A stretch of 31,111 nucleotides of DNA. Origin: Candidatus Sigynarchaeota archaeon. Lineage in GTDB: Archaea; Asgardarchaeota; Jordarchaeia; Jordarchaeales; Jordarchaeaceae. Below the pieces are notes generated by a model. The model did no database searches, was not told the DNA's origin, and saw nothing but the letters and a program-made list of their open reading frames with translations. Every line of letters begins with the position of its first letter. The first letter of the stretch is position 1. Where the stretch lies: the NCBI GenBank assembly GCA_030587505.1, contig JAUQYY010000373.1:1-31111 (forward strand), given 5' to 3'. Positions 6,801-15,294 of this stretch are shown one piece after another. The position numbers and the translations under genes were made by a program.

Positions 6801-8021
6801 TTATTGAACCAGCTGAAGGTTACGGAGCTGGTTGAGTAGTCTCAAAAGTTGCTTGTCGCCCTTAGCCGCAGCCTTCAAGAAAACACCAATCTTTTTTCCT
6901 GCGGTGAGTTCAACCACGTTTTGCCCGGTTAGCACTTGGGCGAGTTTATCAAGCAGCTTATCCTCTGCTTCTGCTAGTAGTCTCTGTAGTTTGAGCATTT
7001 GTTCAAATTCCTTTCCGTATTTTTCCAGCCATAGCTCCTCGTAGAGGGACAGAGCCTCCTCACTAGTGTCTCCTTCGGTTATTGCCTCCACGGCCACTTT
7101 CCCGGCTATGCTTCCGCAGACCATCGCGTAGCCCATCCCACCGCCGGTAATGGGATGAACCTGTCCTGCCGCGTCACCTACCAGCATCAGGTTGTCTAGG
7201 ACGTTTTTGGGGTTGGGTCCTCCCAAGGGTATGGCTCCGACTCTGAATTCTATCGCCTTGGCTTTCTTGCAGATCTCCTTACCTCTGGAGTTGTGCTTAA
7301 TGAAGTGTTGTAAGTATTCGAAGGCTGTTTTCTCACCCATACCTCCGCCTATTCCTAGGCCTATATTAGCCCGATTTTCACTCTTAGGGAACACCCAAAC
7401 GTATCCCCTAGGTGAGACCTGTTTTCCGAGGTAGAACTCGAGCAGGTCGACATCGTCTATCTGGACTCCAACCATTTCGTACTGCGCACAACTCTCTATG
7501 TCCTTTACTTTGATGCTTTTCCTGAGTCCTGAGAGTTTCGCTATTGTGCTGTTTACTCCGTCCGCACCAACCACCACTTCGGCTTCGATTTCGACCTTTT
7601 CACCGAATCTTCTAGCCACCACTCCGCTGATTCTATCGTTTTTGTAGAGTAGATCGGTGACGTTCGCCCCCACGAGAACCTCTGCACCCATCTCACAGGC
7701 CTTTGCGAGGAGTTCTTTGTCGAAGATACGCCGATCAATTATGTAACCGTCCGGCTCCGATTTAGCGTAGTCAACCTTGGTCAGATTCGGACTGTAGATA
7801 CGAAAACCCCGAATAGGGTTAACCTTCGAATTTTCAGGTATTTCAATTTCAGCTAGTCCAGGCCCTGTTTTTCCTATAGCCTCTCCACACTGGACTGGAA
7901 CACCAACGTTGGTTTTCCGGTCAACGATAAGCACTTTGCCGCCCTTTCTGAGAGCAGATATAGCAGTGGCAGTACCACCTGGTCCTGCTCCGACAACTAA
8001 GAGTTCCGTTTTGAGTCTCAT
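6801..8021 (-). CDS. Geranylgeranyl reductase family FAD protein (archaeal lipid saturation)
   Basis: An FAD-dependent reductase of the geranylgeranyl reductase family, which saturates the double bonds of digeranylgeranylglycerol lipids (and isoprenoid relatives) in archaeal membranes. Visible are the Rossmann motif GAGPGG (residues 11-16), the family motif PVQCGEAIG with Cys45, the NADH-free oxidoreductase motif WVFPKSENRANIGLG and the second FAD motif VGDAAGQVHPITGGGMGYAM. The start at 8021 gives 406 residues and is preceded by agggtg; the ATG at 8069 would add 16 atypical residues. A minus-strand TATA box (8095-8108) fits its own promoter. The small ferredoxin gene just upstream is a plausible electron donor, as shown for the Methanosarcina pair. 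Confidence 0.9.
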   Translation of the reverse strand: MRLKTELLVVGAGPGGTATAISALRKGGKVLIVDRKTNVGVPVQCGEAIGKTGPGLAEIEIPENSKVNPIRGFRIYSPNLTKVDYAKSEPDGYIIDRRIFDKELLAKACEMGAEVLVGANVTDLLYKNDRISGVVARRFGEKVEIEAEVVVGADGVNSTIAKLSGLRKSIKVKDIESCAQYEMVGVQIDDVDLLEFYLGKQVSPRGYVWVFPKSENRANIGLGIGGGMGEKTAFEYLQHFIKHNSRGKEICKKAKAIEFRVGAIPLGGPNPKNVLDNLMLVGDAAGQVHPITGGGMGYAMVCGSIAGKVAVEAITEGDTSEEALSLYEELWLEKYGKEFEQMLKLQRLLAEAEDKLLDKLAQVLTGQNVVELTAGKKIGVFLKAAAKGDKQLLRLLNQLRNLQLVQ

Positions 8022-8094
8022 GATAGCACCCTGCTGATGGTTTAAAACAACAATCGGACACAAGGACAACGTTATGAAAGGTGAGAATACACCC

Positions 8095-8108
8095 TTATTT
8101 ATCTTTTT
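8095..8108 (-). promoter_or_regulatory. TATA box of the geranylgeranyl reductase gene
   Basis: On the minus strand aaaaagataaataa lies about 75-85 bases before the chosen ATG, predicting a leader of roughly 50 bases. It indicates that the reductase can be transcribed separately from the ferredoxin. Confidence 0.45.
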
Positions 8109-8228
8109 ACCGCTTATGAGTGAAATGTGAGGAGTCTACCTGTTTTCAAGATAATAATAAGAGTTTCGAGCGGAACACAACGGACTCGCTGAGGAAACCG
8201 TGCATCTTTAGAGGGAAACGAACATTCG

Positions 8229-8411
8229 CTAGGATGCTGCACTCTCGTCGATGGTTATAGCTCCCACCGGACAAACCTTAATACAAACTCCACAATCGTT
8301 ACAGAGCTGATTATTTACAATCGCCTCATGTTCTGTTATGATGACAGCGTTTCTTGGACACACACTCGCACACGCCATGCATATTCCACACAGTTCTTTA
8401 TCGATTCTCAT
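8229..8411 (-). CDS. 2[4Fe-4S] ferredoxin
   Basis: This 60-residue bacterial-type ferredoxin has two complete CX2CX2CX3CP motifs: Cys8, 11, 14, 18 and Cys37, 40, 43, 47. Each would bind one [4Fe-4S] cluster. It acts in the cytoplasm as a low-potential electron carrier. It lies upstream of and in the same direction as the geranylgeranyl reductase gene, about 200 bases away, and is the likely electron source for that flavoprotein. The ATG is preceded by aaggagt, a strong Shine-Dalgarno match, and a TATA-like box lies at 8458-8476. Confidence 0.93.
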   Translation of the reverse strand: MRIDKELCGICMACASVCPRNAVIITEHEAIVNNQLCNDCGVCIKVCPVGAITIDESAAS

Positions 8412-8788
8412 TTAAGACTCCTTCCCGGACTCGTTTAGGTATAAAACCACTGGAAGGATTTAATTATTATCTTTTTCCCCCTCGGCGGGAAACCACCCAC
8501 ACCACCACAAACAGTCCAAACAATCAATTGGGAAAAACACTGAAACTGAACCACCCAAATGAGGAAAAATTATTTAAGAAAAGCATCTTTAACCCACACT
8601 TAACACTCAAAATACAATTACACAAGGACATGTGACGCGAAAAAGAAGGTGAAGTGGTAAAAGTACCGTTCAAACCTTAAACTTCTATAGATACTCATCA
8701 ATCAAAAGAACTATAAAACTAAAACAAAACCGTAGTTTCCGCCAAAAGACTCAAGAGTTCTATTTAAGGCTCATGAGGTGATTGAACC
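8412..8788. promoter_or_regulatory. Divergent promoter region between ferredoxin and lysW
   Basis: This 377-base AT-rich gap has no supported gene. On the minus strand aaaaagataataattaaa (8458-8476) is a TATA-like box for the ferredoxin. On the plus strand, boxes at 8568-8577 (aattatttaa), 8710-8720 (actataaaact) and 8760-8768 (ctatttaag) could all serve lysW. The last would give an almost leaderless message, yet lysW has a good GAGGTGA upstream, so the 8710 box is the more consistent choice. I see no clear operator. Confidence 0.45.
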
Positions 8789-8962
8789 ATGGTCAAGTGT
8801 AAATGCCCAGAATGTGGCGCCGAACTGGACCTAGAAGACCCGGTCATAAGAGAAATAGTGGAGTGCCCGGATTGTGGATCAGAGCTAGAAGTTGTAAGCA
8901 TAGAGAATGACAAGGTTGAGCTGAAGGTAGCAGAGCTTGAGGGTGAGGACTGGGGCGAATGA
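8789..8962 (+). CDS. lysW: LysW, amino-group carrier protein
   Basis: This 57-residue acidic protein carries the biosynthetic intermediates of lysine (and, in some archaea, ornithine/arginine) on its C-terminal glutamate. Two CX2C pairs (CPECG and CPDCG) form the zinc knuckle, and the protein ends EDWGE, the signature tail to whose final Glu gamma-carboxyl the substrate amino group is joined. GAGGTGA lies upstream of the ATG. It heads the lysWXYZJK operon; LysX begins one base after its stop. All key residues are present and the length is typical. Confidence 0.97.
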   Translation: MVKCKCPECGAELDLEDPVIREIVECPDCGSELEVVSIENDKVELKVAELEGEDWGE

Positions 8963-8963
8963 G

Positions 8964-9818
8964 TTGAAAACCATCGGTATGATAAGCGACCGTGTGAGAT
9001 GGGACGAGAAAGCTCTGATCCAAGCCGCGAAGAAGAAGGGCGTTAAACTTGTAGTCATAGACGGTAAAAGCATCTTTTTGGAAGCCACGGGAGACTTCGA
9101 CAACATACCAGAGGCGGACATCTATCTTCAGCGAATGGTGAGCACATTTAAGGGCCTCTACGTTACAAAAATTTTGGAGAGTAAGGGTTACCCCGTGGTT
9201 AATTCCTACGCTGTGTCAAGCGTCTGTGCAGATAAACTTCTGACAACCCTGGCCCTGAGGAAGGCGGGCATCCCCTGCCCAAGAACATTCGTAGCCTTCG
9301 ACATCGCGGCAGCCCTAAACACTTTAGATGAGCTAAGGTACCCCGCGGTGATCAAGCCAGTTTTCGGAAGCTGGGGAAGACTCGTAGCACCGCTAAAGGA
9401 CCCCCAATCAGCCAAGGCCATACTTGAAAGCAGAGAGTCAATGGGTGCGCTCTACCAAATCTACTACATTCAAGAACTTGTGGAAAAAGTGAGTAACAGG
9501 GACATTAGAAGTTTTATCATAGGAGACAAGGTCGTTACGGCAATATACCGCATCGCTGGTCAGGGCGAGTGGCGAACCAACACCGCCCTCGGAGGGAGGG
9601 CTGAAGTTTGCCCCGTAACCCCAGAAATAGAGGAAATAAGTTTAAAAGCTGCAAAGGCCATTGGAGAGGGGGTCTTTGGGGTTGACATACTAGAAACCGA
9701 GAAGGGCATGCTGGTTAACGAGGTTAACCACACAATGGAGTACCACACCACGGTGCCCTTAACTGGTGTGGATATTCCGAGCATGATAATTGATTACTGT
9801 CTGGAGATAGTGAAATGA
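8964..9818 (+). CDS. lysX: LysX/ArgX-type ligase charging LysW
   Basis: An ATP-grasp ligase that joins alpha-aminoadipate (LysX) or glutamate (ArgX) to the C-terminal Glu of LysW. Motifs seen: RVRWDEKALIQAAKKKG at the N-terminus, YPAVIKPVFGSWGRLV (ATP binding), NTALGGRAEVCP and VNEVNHTMEY near the C-terminus. I choose the TTG at 8964 (284 residues), which directly follows the lysW stop and has gggg eight bases upstream, because family members start a few residues before the IGMISDRVRW-like strand. Only one such ligase is present in the window, so whether it serves lysine, ornithine or both cannot be decided from motif inspection. Its stop overlaps the LysY start (ATGA). Confidence 0.93.
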   Translation: MKTIGMISDRVRWDEKALIQAAKKKGVKLVVIDGKSIFLEATGDFDNIPEADIYLQRMVSTFKGLYVTKILESKGYPVVNSYAVSSVCADKLLTTLALRKAGIPCPRTFVAFDIAAALNTLDELRYPAVIKPVFGSWGRLVAPLKDPQSAKAILESRESMGALYQIYYIQELVEKVSNRDIRSFIIGDKVVTAIYRIAGQGEWRTNTALGGRAEVCPVTPEIEEISLKAAKAIGEGVFGVDILETEKGMLVNEVNHTMEYHTTVPLTGVDIPSMIIDYCLEIVK

Positions 9819-10864
9819 GAGTCGGAATTGTTGGAGCTTCAGGATACACCGGCGGAGACCTTGTGAGGCTGCTACTCTTCCACCCAGAAGCAGAATTAAC
9901 CTGTGTAACCTCAAGAAAGTTTGCCGGAAAGTATCTGAGCAGCGTACACCCAAATCTGAGGGGTATAACCCAAATAAAGTTTGAGAGCTACGACGCAAAC
10001 ACACTTGCCGACAAGTGCGACTACGTTTTTCTCTCGGTACCTCACAGAGCATCCATGAACATCGTACCCGAACTACTAGAAACAGGAGTAAGGGTCATAG
10101 ACCTCAGCGCCGATTTCAGGATAAAAAATCAGGAAACCTACGAGTACTACTACGGCAAACACGAACACCCAGAACTACTAGGCCAATCAGTATACGGCAT
10201 CTCTGAACTTCACAAGGAGGAAATCAAGAAAGCCAAACTGGTTTCATGCCCCGGCTGCCTGGCTTCCAGCGCCATCCTCGGAGCCGCGCCGATTGTCAGC
10301 ACAGGAGCGGTGGACATAGACAGAATAGTAATTGACTCAAAAGTGGGATCCTCAGCCTCTGGAAGAGAATTTTCCCTCGCGACGCACCACCCTGAGAGAG
10401 CGAACATCGTGAGGCCTTATAAGGCAACCAAACATAGACACACGGCTGAGATCGAGCAGGAGCTTAGCGCGGTGGCGGGAAAGCAGGTAAGGGTTGCGTT
10501 CTCCGCTCACGCGGTGGACATGGTGAGGGGCATCCTATCCACCATACACTTGTTCATGGAAAGAGAACTCTCCGAAAAGGAAGTCTGGGGCATTTTCCGG
10601 GAATTCTACAGAGACGAGCCATTCATAAGAATCATCAAACAGAAAACAGGAATCTACAGGTTACCAGACCCGAAAATAATCGCGGGAACCAACTACTGTG
10701 ACATAGGATTCGAAGTAGACGAGCACATGCCACGTATAGTGGTTCTATCCGCCCTAGACAACCTAATGAAAGGCGCTTCCGGGCAAGCCGTTCAGTGCAT
10801 GAACATCATGGAAGGAATAGATGAAACCACGGGATTAACGTTCCCAGGACTTCACCCCTACTAA
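9815..10864 (+). CDS. lysY: LysY, LysW-aminoadipyl/glutamyl phosphate reductase
   Basis: This NADPH-dependent reductase, homologous to ArgC, turns the LysW-bound acyl phosphate into the semialdehyde. The 349 residues include the N-terminal dinucleotide motif GASGYTGGDLVRLL, the active-site segment SCPGCLASS with catalytic Cys148, and the HHPERANIVRPY segment with a family-conserved histidine. The canonical Asn before Pro-Gly-Cys is Cys145 here, so two cysteines flank the Pro-Gly. The start overlaps the LysX stop by four bases (ATGA), which implies translational coupling. It is the third gene of the operon. Confidence 0.95.
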   Translation: MRVGIVGASGYTGGDLVRLLLFHPEAELTCVTSRKFAGKYLSSVHPNLRGITQIKFESYDANTLADKCDYVFLSVPHRASMNIVPELLETGVRVIDLSADFRIKNQETYEYYYGKHEHPELLGQSVYGISELHKEEIKKAKLVSCPGCLASSAILGAAPIVSTGAVDIDRIVIDSKVGSSASGREFSLATHHPERANIVRPYKATKHRHTAEIEQELSAVAGKQVRVAFSAHAVDMVRGILSTIHLFMERELSEKEVWGIFREFYRDEPFIRIIKQKTGIYRLPDPKIIAGTNYCDIGFEVDEHMPRIVVLSALDNLMKGASGQAVQCMNIMEGIDETTGLTFPGLHPY

Positions 10865-10876
10865 GGACGCGGTCAA

Positions 10877-11680
10877 ATGAAAATAGTTGTAAAAATCGGC
10901 GGAAGCCTCTTTGACGAGGACCTTTCTCCATTGGCACGAGACGTAAAGAAATTATCCGAAGAGCACAAAACCGTTATGGTGCACGGCGGAGCAAAAATCG
11001 TCACCGAAATCGCAGAGAAGCTGGGCAAGGAACAAAGGTTCGTCACCTCCCCCGCGGGATTTAGAAGCAGATACACCGACGCTGAAACCGCAGAAATCTA
11101 CACCATGGTCATAGGAGGCACAGTAAACAAGAAGCTGGTCTCCACCCTCCTGAAAGAGGGAGTCAATAGCCTAGGACTCTCCGGAATCGACGGAGGACTC
11201 CTAGTAGCGGAAAGGAAATCACGCATCAAGGTGAAAGAGGGAAACAAGATACTTCTCATAGAAGGCGACTACACCGGAAAAATCGTAGAAGTCAACGCTC
11301 ACCTCTTAGAGCTACTTTTGAGCGAAGGATACGTCCCAGTAATCGGAGCGGTGGCAATAGGAAAAGAAGGAGAAAATCTAAACGTGGACGGAGACAGAGC
11401 AGCGGCAAGCGTCGCCGGAGCAATCAAAGCAGACAAACTAATAGTTATGACCGACGTGCCAGGAGTTCTCGAAAACGAAAAAGTGGTGGAGAGATTGAGC
11501 AGGGTGGAAGCAAAGCAAATCATGGAGAGAGTTGGCCCGGGAATGAGGAGAAAAATCTTCGCGGCACTGGAGGCAATCCACAAGGGGGTGCCCGAGGTGA
11601 TAATAGCATCCGGAATTGAGGAGCACCCTATCCTCAACGCTTTAGAAGAGAAAAACTGCACGGTGATCACGAATGAGTGA
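10877..11680 (+). CDS. lysZ: LysZ, LysW-aminoadipate/glutamate kinase
   Basis: An amino-acid kinase of the N-acetylglutamate kinase fold that phosphorylates the side-chain carboxylate of the LysW-bound substrate. The 267-residue protein has KIGGSLFD (phosphate loop), MVHGGAK (residues 34-40), GFRSRYTDAET (residues 61-71, the arginine-containing segment that distinguishes LysZ from ArgB and contacts LysW) and NVDGDRAAASVA. It lies 12 bases after lysY and overlaps lysJ by eight bases, so it is part of one operon. Confidence 0.95.
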   Translation: MKIVVKIGGSLFDEDLSPLARDVKKLSEEHKTVMVHGGAKIVTEIAEKLGKEQRFVTSPAGFRSRYTDAETAEIYTMVIGGTVNKKLVSTLLKEGVNSLGLSGIDGGLLVAERKSRIKVKEGNKILLIEGDYTGKIVEVNAHLLELLLSEGYVPVIGAVAIGKEGENLNVDGDRAAASVAGAIKADKLIVMTDVPGVLENEKVVERLSRVEAKQIMERVGPGMRRKIFAALEAIHKGVPEVIIASGIEEHPILNALEEKNCTVITNE

Positions 11681-12851
11681 AAAAACGAGATACGTTTACC
11701 TGGAGGACACCTACCTAGCAAAAACCTACACCAAGAGGCCGATAATGATAGTTAGAGGAAAAGGCGCCCTAGTCTGGGATGTGGAAGGCAAGGAATACAT
11801 AGACTGTGTAGCAGGGCACGGGGTGAGTATAACAGGGCACTGCCACCCGAGAGTCGTGGAGGCCATAAAAGCACAGGCCGAGAAACTGATAACTTGCCCC
11901 GGAATACTGTACAACGACACGAGAGCAGAACTGGTGGAAAAACTGGCAAAAATAGCACCCAAAGGCTTAACGAGAACCTTCCTCTCAAACAGCGGAGCAG
12001 AAGCCGTGGAGTGCGCCATAAAACTGGCACGCAAGTACACCGGAAAAAAGGAAATAATAGCCATGACAAAGGGATTCCACGGACGCACCCTAGGGGCACT
12101 CTCAGCCACCTGGGAAAAAAAGTACAGAACACCGTTTGAACCCCTTGTCCCGGGATTTAACCACGTAAGATTCGGAGATGCTGATGCGGTCAGAGAAGCA
12201 ATAAATGAAAACACGGCCGCAGTTATAGTAGAGCCGGTACAAGGAGAGGGAGGCGTCAACCCAGCTCCAGAAGGATACCTTGAAGAGTTAAGAGAGATCT
12301 GCGACCAAAAAGACACACTACTAATATTCGACGAGGTTCAGACTGGTTTCGGCAGAACCGGAGAAATGTTCGCGTGCATGCATTGGAAGGTAACCCCCGA
12401 CATAATGACCATGGCGAAAGGAATAGCCGGCGGAGTCCCCATGGGAGCAACCATCGCCAAGGAAGAGATCATGAACGCCCTCAAGGAAAGCGAGCACGCT
12501 TCAACCTTTGGGGGTAACCCCCTAGCGTGCGCAGCAGCAAGCGCCGCAATAGACGTCATAGTCGAGGAAAAACTTCCCCAGAGATCCAAAGAACTAGGGC
12601 TACGCTTGAAGAGCAAACTAGAAGCAATCAAGGAGAACTCAAAAGCCATCAGGCAGGTCAGAGGACTGGGGCTAATGATTGGAGTAGAGCTACGCTTCAG
12701 AGTCAGAGACTACGTGCTTAAAGCCATGGAAAAGGGACTGCTTGTCCTAACCTCCGGGCTGACAATCCTGAGACTGCTACCACCACTAGTCATTACAGAT
12801 GAACAAATCGACAAAACTGCTGAGATTCTGGCTGAAGTGCTGGAGAGCTGA
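11673..12851 (+). CDS. lysJ: LysJ, LysW-aminoadipate semialdehyde aminotransferase
   Basis: A class III PLP aminotransferase, related to acetylornithine aminotransferase, that converts the LysW-bound semialdehyde into LysW-lysine or LysW-ornithine using glutamate. The 392 residues contain SNSGAEAVECAIKLAR, IFDEVQTGFGRTG with the PLP-ring Asp220, and the Schiff-base Lys249 in MTMAKGIAGGVPMGA. The length is typical. It overlaps lysZ by eight bases and is followed three bases later by lysK, so it is translated as part of the same message. Confidence 0.95.
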   Translation: MSEKTRYVYLEDTYLAKTYTKRPIMIVRGKGALVWDVEGKEYIDCVAGHGVSITGHCHPRVVEAIKAQAEKLITCPGILYNDTRAELVEKLAKIAPKGLTRTFLSNSGAEAVECAIKLARKYTGKKEIIAMTKGFHGRTLGALSATWEKKYRTPFEPLVPGFNHVRFGDADAVREAINENTAAVIVEPVQGEGGVNPAPEGYLEELREICDQKDTLLIFDEVQTGFGRTGEMFACMHWKVTPDIMTMAKGIAGGVPMGATIAKEEIMNALKESEHASTFGGNPLACAAASAAIDVIVEEKLPQRSKELGLRLKSKLEAIKENSKAIRQVRGLGLMIGVELRFRVRDYVLKAMEKGLLVLTSGLTILRLLPPLVITDEQIDKTAEILAEVLES

Positions 12852-12854
12852 GGT

Positions 12855-13913
12855 ATGAACCCAAAGAATTTTCTGAGGAGAATGCTTGAAATTTACAGCC
12901 CCTCGGGCCAGGAAAACGAACTGGCTAATTTTCTTCTCAACCAAATGAGCACAATGGGGTTCGAAGCCGAAATAGATGAAGTGGGAAACGTTATAGGAAG
13001 AATAGGCGAAGGTAAACCCACCCTACTTCTCTGCGGCCACATGGACACCGTGCCCGGAAAACTCCCAGTTAAAGAGGTCAACGGTGAACTATCGGGTAGA
13101 GGCGCAGTCGACGCCAAGGCGCCCCTAGCCGCCCTAATACTCGCCGCCGCGGGTTTTACCGGTAAAAAAATCAGGGGAAAGATACTCGCGGTGGGCACAG
13201 TCCAGGAAGAAAGTACCTCCATTGGAATAAGAAAAATAGTAGAAAAAGGATTAAGAGCGGACTACTCAATCTTTGGAGAACCGAGTAACACCAAATTTAT
13301 CGTGGTGGGGTACAAGGGAAGCCTAAGCGTCGAGCTGGAAATCAGAACAGAACCCGGCCACCCGGCCAACCCGACGGTGCGAAACGCTAACGAGGAACTA
13401 ATCACCCTCTGGCAAAGAATAAAAGGAGAGTTAGGAAAGCATCAAACCAAATCAAAGTATAACTCAGTGAGCGTATCCCTCGGACGATTAAGCGGTACAG
13501 ATAACCAAAGCTCAGCGGAAATAAGGGTTAGGATACCTCCCAAAACGAACTGCAGCAAAACCTATGAAATGATAAAAAAGGTCATTCAAGAGTACCATGA
13601 AACAAACCCCGATGTTGAGTGCTCAACCAAACTCATTGATGCAACCGAGCCTTACGAGTCGGAAAAAAGGTCACCCCTGATCGAGGCGCTGAGAAGCTCA
13701 ATAAAACAAGTCACGGGAGAGGACGCACGTCTAATCAAAAAGACTGGAACCGGCGATATGAACATCTACGGAAACAGCGTAAAAACCTCAGCTGTCACCT
13801 ATGGTCCCGGTGACCCCCGCCTGGACCACACAGACCATGAGAAAATCTCAATAAAACAGCTCCTAGACACCATAGAAATACTGAAGAAAACAATCGAAAA
13901 ACTCGTAGTCTAG
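12855..13913 (+). CDS. lysK: LysK, LysW-lysine/ornithine hydrolase
   Basis: This M20-family metallopeptidase releases the finished amino acid from LysW. The 352 residues show the metal-binding motif LLLCGHMDTVPG (His62, Asp64), GRGAVDAKAP with Asp86, VQEEST carrying the catalytic Glu pair (118/119), FGEPSN with Glu142, and a C-terminal DPRLDHTDHEKIS segment with the last metal-binding His. It is the final gene of the lysWXYZJK operon, and its end is only five bases from the end of the convergent gene at 13919. The remaining lysine-pathway genes that make aminoadipate are not here. Confidence 0.95.
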   Translation: MNPKNFLRRMLEIYSPSGQENELANFLLNQMSTMGFEAEIDEVGNVIGRIGEGKPTLLLCGHMDTVPGKLPVKEVNGELSGRGAVDAKAPLAALILAAAGFTGKKIRGKILAVGTVQEESTSIGIRKIVEKGLRADYSIFGEPSNTKFIVVGYKGSLSVELEIRTEPGHPANPTVRNANEELITLWQRIKGELGKHQTKSKYNSVSVSLGRLSGTDNQSSAEIRVRIPPKTNCSKTYEMIKKVIQEYHETNPDVECSTKLIDATEPYESEKRSPLIEALRSSIKQVTGEDARLIKKTGTGDMNIYGNSVKTSAVTYGPGDPRLDHTDHEKISIKQLLDTIEILKKTIEKLVV

Positions 13914-13918
13914 GTGCG

Positions 13919-14992
13919 TTAAATGCGTTCCGGCTTTTTCTGCTCCTTCTCTCTTCGCTCTCTGATTTTCTCTTCCAACTCTGATACAAACGGGATCGAC
14001 TCACCCGAAGGCTCAAGGGCCATCACCCGCTTCAGCGGCCTCATCCACTCCAAAACAAGCGGCGCCTGCTCCAACAATCCCAGCACATTGATAGTAGCCT
14101 CCCTACTAACATCAGAAAACATGTTAGCCAAAGCCTCCGCAAAAGTGTCAAGATCACCCTTCGGCAAAATGAAAGACTTCTCCAGCCTCAGTGGAAGGCT
14201 AAATGTTATCGGCCCAATCTTACTTTCACGCCTACTCTTAAAACCTATTTCACCGCTAAGATTGCACACGTAGCCACGGTCTATCTCGGCTCTCAGACGG
14301 CTGATCCACTCGGTCTCCCATTTCTCCTCATCGCTACTCTTCCTAGCAGCGTGTCTTAGTATCATCCTACACTTATCAGCAATAAGCACAGCTAACACAG
14401 AGTGTTTCGATTCCCCAAATTTTATAACCTCTCCATACAGAGGTGTTAAAAGCTCCTCAACCCTTCTTCTAAGTTCACTCACCCTGAAACCCAGAAAAGT
14501 ATCTTCAGGTAAATCTCTCTCGAGGGCGCCCACCACCTTCCCCTCGGTAAACTCGTACTTGCACAAAGCATTGCAGTTGGGACACGCAAAAGAACCATAC
14601 ACCTTCCCTTCGGTCTCGATCAGCTCCTCCTCTATCTCAGAATCCAAAAAGAATTCCGAGTTACACTTGGCACAGTTAACAATCACCGGCGATGCATCTA
14701 TTAAATCATGCCGCTTGTGGGCACCCACCAACTTGTCCACTTCCACATAAACTGGTTGAACATCAAAGCCGGCTATTTCAGTTAAACCCTTCAAAACCTC
14801 ATCCACGTTATTAACGAGAAGATTCCTAACAATCCGCTTGACAGTCTTCTCACGCTCACGCCTAACCTCATCGGAGACCTCCTTAGCCCTCATAACAATA
14901 TTCTCCGCTTCCTTCCTTGCAGCCTCCAGAATCGAATCCGCCTTCTTTCTGGCCTCGGAAACAATCTTCTCAGCTTCCTCAGACAAAGCCAC
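13919..14992 (-). CDS. Unknown protein: ATPase-subunit-like coiled coil plus zinc ribbon
   Basis: I do not recognise the 357-residue whole. Residues 1-60 are a charged helix (EEAEKIVSEARKKADSILEA) like the coiled coils of archaeal ATPase subunits E and H. A zinc-ribbon-like module follows with Cys107/Cys110 and Cys137/Cys140 (plus Cys144). The remainder is a mixed globular domain ending in a Lys/Glu-rich tail (ERREKEQKKPERI). There is no membrane helix. The start is GTG with gggaga close upstream; TTG two codons later is an alternative. The other A-type ATPase genes are absent, so it is probably not a true ATPase subunit. It stands alone between the lysine operon and a small membrane protein. 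Confidence 0.7.
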   Translation of the reverse strand: MALSEEAEKIVSEARKKADSILEAARKEAENIVMRAKEVSDEVRREREKTVKRIVRNLLVNNVDEVLKGLTEIAGFDVQPVYVEVDKLVGAHKRHDLIDASPVIVNCAKCNSEFFLDSEIEEELIETEGKVYGSFACPNCNALCKYEFTEGKVVGALERDLPEDTFLGFRVSELRRRVEELLTPLYGEVIKFGESKHSVLAVLIADKCRMILRHAARKSSDEEKWETEWISRLRAEIDRGYVCNLSGEIGFKSRRESKIGPITFSLPLRLEKSFILPKGDLDTFAEALANMFSDVSREATINVLGLLEQAPLVLEWMRPLKRVMALEPSGESIPFVSELEEKIRERREKEQKKPERI

Positions 14993-15294
14993 ACTCTCCC
15001 TTTAAGCCTGAACCATCAAATCGAAAACGAAACACAAACCGTTTCCACTATTCATTTCAAAAGCAAAATAGTATCTATTCAATTTCAAACCAAACCACTT
15101 ACAGATACAATAATTATTTACGAATCGATTATGATAAGCGTTTCGATTAGCGGTTAAACAGGAATCAGAAGAAAAAAATCTCGAAGTGGAAGAGAAAACA
15201 ACGCCAAATATTTATTAGGGAGTAAATGTAAAAAAACTGAACTAACAAAGGAAAGATGAGTGATACCGAGAACACTGGGTAATGAGGTTGAAAA
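14993..15294. promoter_or_regulatory. Divergent intergenic region
   Basis: This 302-base AT-rich gap separates two divergent genes. Plus-strand aaatatttatta (15206-15217) is a TATA box for the membrane protein gene, predicting a start near 15240. Minus-strand TATA-like runs lie at 15065-15080 and 15107-15120 for the zinc-ribbon gene. AATCGA near 15123 pairs with TCGATT near 15143 as a weak inverted repeat. Confidence 0.4.
15256..15282 (+). CDS. Possible 8-codon leader ORF before the membrane protein gene
   Basis: ATG at 15256 (MSDTENTG, stop TAA) lies inside the predicted leader of the next gene, with aaagga in front. It ends 12 bases before the next start. Frames this short are common by chance. 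Confidence 0.18.
   Translation: MSDTENTG

Noticed and set aside
8354..8635. A 93-codon plus frame across the ferredoxin gene start and the gap before lysW
   Set aside because: It opposes the ferredoxin, begins inside it, and has a low-complexity His/Thr/Pro/Asn composition without a start site.
8937..8963. Upstream TTG/GTG starts for LysX inside lysW
   Set aside because: They add residues in a region where the LysW C-terminal codons are fixed by its EDWGE tail, and family members start at the later position.
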